From positions 1 to 48,918 of the forward strand of contig NZ_JAHLDL010000036.1 in NCBI RefSeq assembly GCF_018861315.1: a stretch of 48,918 bases of DNA, written 5' to 3'. Below the pieces are notes generated by a model that searched no databases, was not told where the DNA came from, and worked only from the letters and a program-made list of their open reading frames with translations. This DNA comes from Clostridium bowmanii. GTDB taxonomy: Bacteria; Bacillota; Clostridia; Clostridiales; Clostridiaceae. A program made the position numbers and the translations under genes. Of this stretch, positions 8,348 to 17,600 are shown piece after piece; position 1 is the stretch's first letter, and each line of letters starts with the position of its first letter.

Positions 8348-9829
8348 TTAAGCAATTGGCGCAATAAACCGCCAAATAGATTCATAAGCTTTTTCCCACA
8401 AGCCCCTCTTGGCATAAGTTTCAATATCGAATATTGTACAGTCTTTGACATCATTTAAAAATGTATCACGACATTTAATTGCAAAATCATTATTATATAT
8501 AAATACATTAACCTCATAATTAAGGCTAAAACTTCTAATATCAATATTTGCAGTGCCTACTGTAGAAACATGATCATCTATAACAAGTGTTTTTGCATGC
8601 AAAAAACCTGAATGCAAATATACCTTTACACCACACTCTAAGAGTCTCGAAACGTTTAATAGTGAAACAGCATAAATAGATTTTTTATCAGGTATACCAG
8701 GTAGCATGATTCTAACATCCACACCACACGCTGCAGCAAGCCTTAAGGATTCTAATATGGTTTTATCTGGAATAAAATATGGTGTCTGAATATATAAATA
8801 CTTTTTTGCAGAAGTAATCATTTTAACATAACCATCTTTTATAGTGTCATTTTTAGTACTTGGTCCACTTGAAATTATTTGTACTCCTAAATTTCCTTCT
8901 TCAATTGGAGTATACATACTTTTTAATAACTTTTCATCAAACATCAGTTTAGCTTTATTCTTCTTTCTAAAGCTTTGATTTTGCAAAAATACCAAATCAG
9001 TCCAAAACCTTGTTTGAAGTGATAGTACACTGTTCCCGGTCAACCGTATATTTGTATCCCTCCAAGGTTTATTTATCTTTTTCAAGCCAAAATATTCGTC
9101 TCCCACATTAATTCCACCAGTATAAGCAATTTCCCCATCAACAATAACTATCTTCCTATGCAATCTATAATTGACAAACATAAAACTTTTTAACAATGAA
9201 GGCAAAAATCTGTATACGTGTCCCCCAGCTTCTTTTAAGCCATTAAACTCACTCTTATGAGTATGTAAAGAACCAATAGTGTCATATATTAGTGTTACTT
9301 CTACTCCCTTACTTGCCTTTTCTATTAAAATAGAAAGGAATTCACTACCAACATTATCTTTTGCTTTAAATATGTAATAGAGTACTTCAATACTTTTTGT
9401 AGCATTTTTAATATCTTCAAACATGCGAGAAAAATTTTGCTCTGCACTTATTAAAAGTTCTACATTGTTATTTTGAGTAAAATAACTCATTGCATTTTTT
9501 GAGTTCAATGTTATTAAATCTATGTACTTTTCAGTTTCTACTTCTTTAAATTGTATTTTATTTCTTGCGATATCATGAATTTGTTTATCAAGAGCTTTAT
9601 TGTGCTTTTCTTCGATTTCATTCATACCATATTTTTTTGACATAACACGCATTCTGTATTTATTGCCAAAAAGGAAATATAAAATAACCCCCACATAAGG
9701 TAGAAAAAAGAATACTAAAAGCCAAGCAAATATAACTCTGGTATCACTTCGTTTAACAAAAATTAGTGTTAAAACAGATATAATATTAAATGCGTATATA
9801 AGTATTAAAACAATAGTAGATAAATTCAT
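8348..9829 (-). CDS. cls: Cardiolipin synthase
   Basis: This 493-residue membrane enzyme joins two phosphatidylglycerol molecules to give cardiolipin and glycerol. Two N-terminal membrane segments (about 5-25 and 33-55) are followed by a PLDc_N-type region. Two phospholipase-D catalytic HxKxxxxD motifs follow: His224-Lys226-Asp231 in HRKIVIVDG and His411-Lys413-Asp418 in HAKTLVIDD. Length and architecture are those of bacterial ClsA-type synthases. The gene is monocistronic: its own promoter-like TTGACA site lies upstream and a strong terminator follows. The start ATG has GAGGGGAG close upstream. It has no obvious link to the spore-surface genes beside it, except that it is convergent with nothing and may simply be resident chromosome. 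Confidence 0.95.
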   Translation of the reverse strand: MNLSTIVLILIYAFNIISVLTLIFVKRSDTRVIFAWLLVFFFLPYVGVILYFLFGNKYRMRVMSKKYGMNEIEEKHNKALDKQIHDIARNKIQFKEVETEKYIDLITLNSKNAMSYFTQNNNVELLISAEQNFSRMFEDIKNATKSIEVLYYIFKAKDNVGSEFLSILIEKASKGVEVTLIYDTIGSLHTHKSEFNGLKEAGGHVYRFLPSLLKSFMFVNYRLHRKIVIVDGEIAYTGGINVGDEYFGLKKINKPWRDTNIRLTGNSVLSLQTRFWTDLVFLQNQSFRKKNKAKLMFDEKLLKSMYTPIEEGNLGVQIISSGPSTKNDTIKDGYVKMITSAKKYLYIQTPYFIPDKTILESLRLAAACGVDVRIMLPGIPDKKSIYAVSLLNVSRLLECGVKVYLHSGFLHAKTLVIDDHVSTVGTANIDIRSFSLNYEVNVFIYNNDFAIKCRDTFLNDVKDCTIFDIETYAKRGLWEKAYESIWRFIAPIA

Positions 9830-9911
9830 GTTACTCCCCTCTTGATAATATTTATTTTAATTAGAAATCCAAAGTTAAATAACTGTCTTGTTAAGAAAAA
9901 TATTACATTAC

Positions 9912-9941
9912 CTCATACGAATTAGCAAGTATAATTGTCAA
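9912..9941 (-). promoter_or_regulatory. Candidate sigma-A promoter of cls
   Basis: A consensus -35 TTGACA (complement of 9936-9941) is followed after 18 bases by TATGAG (complement of 9912-9917), about 80 bases ahead of cls. The -10 is weak. Confidence 0.4.
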
Positions 9942-9950
9942 AAAGTGTGA

Positions 9951-9980
9951 CTTAACAGATTCGTTTATCCTCCTGTTAAG
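9951..9980 (-). terminator. Possible weak terminator after the DUF11-SPOCS gene
   Basis: CTTAACAG (9951-9958) and CTGTTAAG (9973-9980) form an 8-base stem with a 14-base loop. A CTTTTT stretch follows a little further along the minus strand. It lies about 100 bases after the stop of the 301-residue gene. Confidence 0.3.
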
Positions 9981-10077
9981 CCACTAATATCACTCAACTA
10001 TCATTCCACTCCAATATGATTAAACTAATGTATTAATCATATTTATAATATGAAAAACTAAGATAAGTGTACATGCT

Positions 10078-10983
10078 CTAAATCAACGATATTAAAATGG
10101 TGGAATCTACTTTAAATCCTCTGGTTTTTAAAGGTGTAATTACTGTACTTTCTATAGTTATATGAAAATCCGGCTTATTAGAATAATAAATCCCCTCTGG
10201 TACAACTAGAGAAGTTGAAAATCCACTAATGAACTTTTTGCAACAAATTCGGGAATATTTTTTATTAATGTAAGCTATGCTATACTCCACAACTCCCATA
10301 ATCAGTATTTTATAACCTGATAAGTAGACACCTTCCTCTGAAATCCCCTTAGGAGTAGTTAAAATTTTTGTTTTCATTACATTTACTTTAGTAGAAATGT
10401 TAACTATATTTTTATTGTGAACGCATGAATTACACATTTTAAATTCATTGGAAATATTAATTTGTTTGAACAGTCTATTTTCAACAGTTGTGAAGGTTAC
10501 ATTTGTTTTTATTGTAACTCTTATTGGGGCTTTTTCTAAATTATAGATATAATCATAAGTTATATACGCATGATTTTTAATTTTCATACATATTGTATGC
10601 TGTAAAACTAGCACCTTAAATGTTATAAGGCATGTAGAAAATGCTTCTAAAGTACCTACATAAAATCCACAGTTTGGATCTAGCTTTTTATTCCTAATCC
10701 TATTCACTTCTACAGAACTACATATGAACTTTTCGACACTGGGAACTAGGTCTCGAAAAAAAATATTGCTAACACAATACATGCTCTTGTTTATTATACA
10801 GATGCTATAAGTAAGAATATCGAATATGCAGGCAGTAGATTTATCGACTTTCTTTACTGCTACAACCGAATTTTCCATTATTACTGTTTTAACAATATTA
10901 CTGAAGATGGTATTACATATTATAGGTCCAGAAGGTGATACCCTATAGTGAAAATCCACTCTACTTTGATTTATTACTTCCAT
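10078..10983 (-). CDS. Cys-rich DUF11 + SPOCS (DUF3794) chimeric protein
   Basis: This 301-residue protein has no signal peptide. Residues about 1-30 (VINQSRVDFHYRVSPSGPI) match the end of a DUF11 repeat as found in the giant neighbour. About 35-165 is a complete but strongly diverged DUF11 repeat, with NIFFRDLVPS, LDPNCGFYVGTL and KAPI still recognisable. About 175-301 resembles a SPOCS/DUF3794 domain (KILTTPKGISEEGVYLSG, YKILIMGVV, SLVVPEG). SPOCS domains occur in SipL, which links the spore coat to the SpoIVA basement layer. There are 12 cysteines, far more per residue than in the giant protein. The gene follows the other SPOCS gene by 14 bases and is surely cotranscribed. I infer an adaptor that crosslinks DUF11 fibres to the spore; this is not a known function. 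Confidence 0.7.
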   Translation of the reverse strand: MEVINQSRVDFHYRVSPSGPIICNTIFSNIVKTVIMENSVVAVKKVDKSTACIFDILTYSICIINKSMYCVSNIFFRDLVPSVEKFICSSVEVNRIRNKKLDPNCGFYVGTLEAFSTCLITFKVLVLQHTICMKIKNHAYITYDYIYNLEKAPIRVTIKTNVTFTTVENRLFKQINISNEFKMCNSCVHNKNIVNISTKVNVMKTKILTTPKGISEEGVYLSGYKILIMGVVEYSIAYINKKYSRICCKKFISGFSTSLVVPEGIYYSNKPDFHITIESTVITPLKTRGFKVDSTILISLI

Positions 10984-10997
10984 ATATTAATTATCCC

Positions 10998-11486
10998 TTA
11001 AGAATTATCTAAATATTGTATAAAAATGGCAGCATTAAAAAACAACATATTGTCGCTAAGGAGAGTGGCTGTAGCATCTTCAATCATGTATCTTAATTTA
11101 AGTATTCCATCTTCACTTGTACCTTCAGGTACTATTATGAACTCTGAGAAGGGAGCCTCTTCATCAACATCAAATAAATAGTCAAGTATATAGGGAATAT
11201 AAAAGTACACAGTAAATGTTACAGTTCCCATAATTAAGAGCTTTTTACTAGATAGATGCTGTCCCTCTAGTGAAGTTCCTTTTATTGTATCTACTACTTT
11301 GCAATCACTTATATTGATACAAGCAACGGAATCACAGATAATAAATGGCTTACCATTATTTGTAGGAATACAAATACTTTTTCCCACGTTAAAATCAGTA
11401 AAAAATTGTGCTTTTTTACTATAATCCAATTCACTATAATCCAATAGTTTAATGGGCTCTAAAAATATATTATCTTTGCTAATCAT
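10998..11486 (-). CDS. SPOCS (DUF3794) domain protein
   Basis: This 162-residue protein has a single SPOCS/DUF3794 domain over most of its length. DTIKGTSLEGQHLSSKKLLIMG matches the family pattern of a TPxGTSxEGQ-like turn followed by KxLxxxGxV. FSEFIIVPEG and the acidic YMIEDATATLL segment match the distal part. No signal peptide or membrane segment is seen. The family includes spore coat morphogenetic factors such as SipL, so a spore-shell role is likely. A TTG at 11495 is too close to the GAGGAAG ribosome binding site, so the ATG at 11484-11486 is preferred. A sigma-K-like promoter (11535-11561) precedes it, just after the terminator of the giant DUF11 gene, and the chimeric SPOCS gene follows in the same operon. 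Confidence 0.8.
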   Translation of the reverse strand: MISKDNIFLEPIKLLDYSELDYSKKAQFFTDFNVGKSICIPTNNGKPFIICDSVACINISDCKVVDTIKGTSLEGQHLSSKKLLIMGTVTFTVYFYIPYILDYLFDVDEEAPFSEFIIVPEGTSEDGILKLRYMIEDATATLLSDNMLFFNAAIFIQYLDNS

Positions 11487-11534
11487 TTTAATCAAACTTC
11501 CTCTTTTAATTGATATTAAAATAGTAGCTCATAT

Positions 11535-11561
11535 TATTTTATTCTAAAAGTATATAATTGT
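11535..11561 (-). promoter_or_regulatory. Candidate sigma-K promoter, SPOCS operon
   Basis: Minus-strand AC (complement of 11560-11561), 16 bases, then AATAAAATA (complement of 11535-11543). It differs from the CATAnnnTA consensus only in the first base and lies about 50 bases before the start. Confidence 0.45.
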
Positions 11562-11581
11562 TCTAGTAATTAATTAAAAAA

Positions 11582-11614
11582 ATGGCTAGCATTGAATGTA
11601 ACAATGCTAGCCAT
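11582..11614 (-). terminator. Intrinsic terminator of the giant DUF11 gene
   Basis: ATGGCTAGCATTG (11582-11594) pairs perfectly with CAATGCTAGCCAT (11602-11614) around a 7-base loop. Seven Ts follow on the minus strand, 13 bases after the stop codon. Confidence 0.93.
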
Positions 11615-11626
11615 GATGCTTTTATA

Positions 11627-14600
11627 TTAAATTATTACTTGTACTTTATAAACCACCGTTACTATCTCACCTGGTTTAATTGTATTAAGAGGAAATCCAG
11701 CTGCTGGGTTGTAGGTTGGCTGAGGTGTTCCATTTACAGTTACTGAGCCAATTACAAACACTGCATTTGCAGGTGTAGGGTCTAAGAAAATTACATTAGT
11801 AGCATCTACATTACCTATATTGGTAATTACAATAGTATAAGTGAGGTTTTCACCTATAGTAGCGTACGCCTTATCAACTGCTTTGGTTACACTTAGGTTA
11901 CCAAGAGCAATATTCGTAGTGGTAATGTTCGAGAATGTGGTTTTGCTAAAAGGAGGTTCTTTAGGGTCTACAAGATACTTAAATGTTAAAGTGGCTTCAT
12001 TAGTAACTTTACTGCTTGCCGGAACAGAAGTTACAGTTGCGGTAAATACAACATTTACCACCTTACCAATACCAATATCTCCAAGGCTAAAGCCCACTGT
12101 TGGGTTAAAATTAAGTTGTGGTACGTTATTCACCAATACCGAACCAGAATTAAAGGTTGCACCCACAGAAGGTGTATCATAAAACATAACATTACTAGCA
12201 ATAGCATCACCTGAATTAATTGTATTAATTGTAAACGTTAGAACATCGCCTAATGTAGCAATAGATTTATCTACAAGTTTAGTAGCTGTAAGCTGACCTA
12301 ATACAACACTCGTAGTTACGGTATTTGAGAAATTAGTTTTTATTATAGTAGATCCATTCGGATCAGTTTTGTAGCTGAACTGTACTTGTGAAGTATTTGA
12401 AACTAGTGGCGGCAATGGTAGTGAATCTATTTTTACATCAAATTCCACTATAACTACCTGAGCTGGTCCTAAATTATTTAGAGGAATTCCTATTGTAGGA
12501 TCAAGTAGAGGATTCACTACACCATTAATCCTTACAGTTCCTTTAATAAATGACACTTCCTTTTGAAGGTTATCAGTAAATATTACATCAGATGCAGTAA
12601 CGTTTCCAGTATCAGTTATTGTATTAGTATAAGTCAAAGTATCTAATACGTTAGCATATAATTTATTTACAGATTTAACTACAGATATATTGCCTACATT
12701 TACTAACGTGGAGACAGTATTTGAAGTAGCACTTATTTGATAATTAGGCCCTGTTGGGTCAATTTTATAAACACCATTAGCTGTAGCATAATTAGTGATT
12801 GTAGGCGGTACCGGTAATGATGTTATCGTGGCTGTAAACTTAATTGTTGAGGTATTTCCTGAAACTAAATCTGGAAGATTAAATCCAACTATTGGATTAA
12901 AAGTTGGCTGAGGAATGTCATCAACAACTACTGAACCAGCATTAAATGTGCCTCCATTCGAAAGAATATCAATAAAAAATAGTTGATTTACAGCTGTATT
13001 CCCATTACTTGTAACAACGATTGTATAGTTTAAGATGTTTCCTATTGTTGCATAGGTTAGATCAACTGTTTTTACTAATTGTAAACTAGCAAATCTTATA
13101 TAGGTTAAAACTGTATTTGATTGTGTAGACTTAGTATAATCTTGACCATTTGGATCAATCTTGTAACTAAAAGTTACTAATGCATAATTTAGTACCGTAA
13201 TCTGGGTAGGCACTTTTGTTACTGTTACCTTAAATGCTACTATTAGACTTCCCAAAGTAGAAATTGTCCCCAGACTGAATCCTATATTAGGGTCATAGTC
13301 AACGTAGCTTTGGCCATTTATAGTTACTGAACCGGTGTTAAATGTTACGTCTGATTGTAAATCATCTAAAAATGCTGCATTCAGAGCATCGACATCTCCA
13401 GTATTAGCTATGACCACAGTATAGGTTAATATATCATTTAATGTGGCATAAGTTTTATCTACTGATTTAGTAAGTGTCAATCGTCCCAAATTTGTTTGAG
13501 TAGTTACAGTATTACTATTCGTTTGATTAATAATGTCTGGTCCTAATGGATTTATTCTATAAGTGAATATTACATTTGCCGTATTTGCAATCAGTGATGG
13601 AACTGGAACAGATGTTACAATAGCTTTAAACCCAACCTTAACAGAATCACCAGCATTTATTGTACCTAAAGTAAAGGAATCAAATGGATCATACCCCGGC
13701 TTAATAACACCGTTTATTGTAACAGAATCTGGTACAAAGGTTGCCCCGGTAGGAATAACATCTCTAAAGTTTACTGATGCTACCGGCACATTTCCTGAAT
13801 TTACTACATTAACAGTATAATCTAAAGTATCACCAGGCGTTGCATAGGCTAAACTTACCGCTTTAGTAACTGTGAGCTTACCTAAGTTTATTTGGGTTGC
13901 AACAGTATTACTCTGATCTGAGGCATTTATTAATGGGTCGCTAGGATCAACATAGTAACTGTAATTTACATTTGCAGTATTGTAAATAATTGAATTTAAC
14001 GGAACAGATTTTACTGTTACAGTAAATGAAACAGTAGTTATTACAGCTTGTGGTATATCTGCTAAATTAAATCCTGTGTTAGGATTTAAATTTGGACTAC
14101 TTACACCATTTATAACCACAGATCCACTGTTAAATAATGTATCTGACTTTATAATATCTTGGAAGAAAATATTTGAAGTTGGTACACTACCTACATTTTG
14201 AAGTGTGATAGTATAAGCCAACATATTTTCAAGTGTAGCATAAGCTTTATCAACAGATTTAGTAATAACAAGTTTTCCTAAATTAATGAAGGTTGTTACA
14301 CTATTAGAGTTTGTAGTGATAGTTACTGTTGGATCTATTGGGGTAAGCTTATAACTAAAAGTTACTGCCGCAGTGTTAATAATAGTTCCGCTTGCAGGTA
14401 ATGAATCTACCTTAATTGCAAAGCTAACTAGGTTTATTGCATTTGGAATTAAATCAGGTAATGGAAAACCTACATTTGGATCGTAACGATTTTGTATTAC
14501 ACCATTTACTAACACCGTTTCAGGAATAAATGAGCTACTACCTGGAACTAAATCTTTAAATACCATATTTGTTGCATTAACAGAACCTGTATTTTTTATA

Positions 14601-17600
14601 CTCAATGTATATACTATGGTGTCGTTAACAGTAGAGTATACTTTACTTGCAAATTTTGTAACAGTAATTTCACCAACAGCAATATTGGTGAAAACAGTAT
14701 TGGTAGTTATGCTTACTGGAATTAATGGTTGTAGTGGATCAACTCTATATTGATAGTCTATAGTTGCAAAATTGGGTACAACGTTATTTGTGGGCCTTGT
14801 TAGAACAGTGGCATTAAAAGAAACCGTAGTAGTTCCAAATGATGCTAAATCTGGTAATGAAAATCCTAGGTTTGGATTGACAAGCGGGCTAGGAGTCCCA
14901 TTAATAATTACCGAGCCTGCATTAAATAAAATGTTACTGTTTAGTAAATCTGTAAAAACCACATTTAAAGCAGGTGTATTACCTTCGTTTATAAGAATAA
15001 AGGAGTAAGCTAATACATCCCCAATTTTTGCTAAAGTTTTATCTACTGCCTTAGTAGCAGAAACAATAGTATCATTTACGTTAACTGTGGTTTGATTAGA
15101 AGTTATTGTCTTTGTTGTTGGTGTACCTAATGGATCAACATAGTATGAGAAGGTTACAGAACCTGTATTTAGAAGTAATCCACTAGTTGGTATTGAATTT
15201 ACCGTCACTGTGAATTCTATAGTTGTAAATTGACCAATTCCTATATCACTTAATAAAAAGCCAAAATTCGGGTTAAATAATGGCTGATTAATTCCATTTA
15301 CAAACACGGAATCTGTATTAAATGAGGATTCAGTTTGAATAATATCTATGAAGGACATATTTTGTAACACAGTATTTGCTGTATTGGTTATTACAAAATT
15401 GTACTTTACAACATCTGTTACTCTTGCAAATGTTCTATTAGCAGCTTTAGTTATAGTTAAATTTCCTAAATTAATAAAGGTGGTTACGGTATTACTTGTT
15501 ACATTCCCAATAATTACGATTCCTGATGGGTCTATATTATAGTCGTAATTTAGGAGTGAATTATTTGTTACAAAACCAGTAAGTGGAACACTACTAACAG
15601 TTACCTTAAATTCTACTGAAACTGACTGAGTTGGAATTATAGTGCCAAGTGTAAACCCAGTATTTGGATTCAAATTTGCCTGAGCTTGATCATTAATCTT
15701 TACAGACCCTAATATGAAAGTAGTATTTAATCGAGTTAAATCTGTAAAAAGTGTATTTATCAAATTAATATTACCAGTGTTCTTTATAACTGAAGTATAG
15801 GTTAAGGTATCACCAACCGTTGCATATAGTTTATCTACAGTTTTGGTATTTGTAACAGAAGCATTATTTATTGTGGTTGTTACAGTATTGCTTGTTATAT
15901 TTCCTGTAATTTCTGTTCCGCTTGAGTTAATCTTATAACTGTAGGATAGTGTAGCACTATTAATTATAGTGTTTGGAGTTGGAAGACTTATTACAGTAAC
16001 CTTAAAGGTTATAACTCTGATGCCACTAGGTGGTATACTATCTATGCTAAAACCAATATTCGGATTAAGGCCAGGTTTTGAAACATTATCAATCACTACA
16101 GAATTTGCATTAAAGATAGCTGCACTTGGAATTATATCTTTAAATATAACATTATTTAAATCCACAGTACCTGTATTAGTAGCTCGCAGTGTATAGGTTA
16201 ATACGTCTCCTATTGTTGCAAACGCTAGATCCACTGCTTTTGTGAAAGTTATCGCAGCCACATTTACCACTGTAGTAACATTATTACTAGTTATTGTTTT
16301 GCTTATTGGTGGTGCCGAAGAATTAAATAGATAATCAAATATTACGGAACCGTTATTTATAAGAGTATTAGGTGATGGCACAAAATTTACTAGTGTATTA
16401 AAACTTAAAGAAACTACCTGACCTGCTGTAAGTGAGCCTAAAGCGAATCCAAGCTCTGGATTATAGATTGGTTTTGACAAGCCATTAATTATAACCGTAC
16501 CTGGTATAAAACTAGCCCCTATAGGAATAACATCAAAAAAGTTTGTACTTGTAGCTGTTACATTACCTATATTGGATACATTAAAAGAATAAGTTAAAGT
16601 ATCACCAAGGGTAGCATAAGTTTTATTTACATATTTTGTTACTTTTAAATCACCATTAACAATATTTGTTCTAACTTCATTTGATTTTGAACTATCTGTT
16701 ATAACTTCGCCACTCGGACTTAGCTGATAAGTGTAAACCATATCTGCTGTATTTGCAATAACCCCTGAAGGTGGTACTGCAATTACACTTACACCAAATG
16801 ATATTCTAAAAGTATCTCCTGGATTTAAATCACCAATAATAAACCCGGTTCTAACGTCATAACCTGGATAATTAATTCCATTTATAAAAACTGTCTCTGA
16901 ATAGAATCTTAAATATGAAGACAAATCATCTGCAAATTTAACATTTCTTAAGGTTACAGTACCTGTATTTACAATATACGTAGAGTAAGACATAAAATCA
17001 CCTACTACTCCATAATCTTTATCTACAGTCTTTGTAAAAGTAAAGCTCACAACATTAATTATAGTTTGAACTGTATTACCTGTTGCTGTTGTAGTGATGC
17101 TAACGCCATTTGGGTCTGGCTTATAAGAATAAACAAGCTCAGAATTATTAAGAACAACATTAGGAATTGGAACACTATTAACTAAGGCTTGGTACGTTAC
17201 TACAATTGTGTTGCCCAGGCATATTGTTCCCACGCTAAACCCAACACTAGGATTTAAACCAGGTTGTATAACTCCATTTATAGCAACAGTACCGGGTATA
17301 AAAGAGGTTCCATTTTGTATTTTAGATAAAAATATAGTATTGAAGGCATCTATATTTCCTGAATTAGTTATCTCCACTGAGTAATATAAAATGTCCCCTA
17401 TTGTAGCATAAGGTTTATCTACTGTTTCAATAATATCTACTTTCACAAAATTTGCTATTGTAGTTACTGTATTAGAATTTATTTCTGCATCAATCTCCGG
17501 TGAGCCTGGTTGAACTTGATATCTAAATGGCACGTTAGCAGTATTTTCTATAACTTTATTGGGATTTACAGCATTTAATAACATTTGATACTGAATATCA

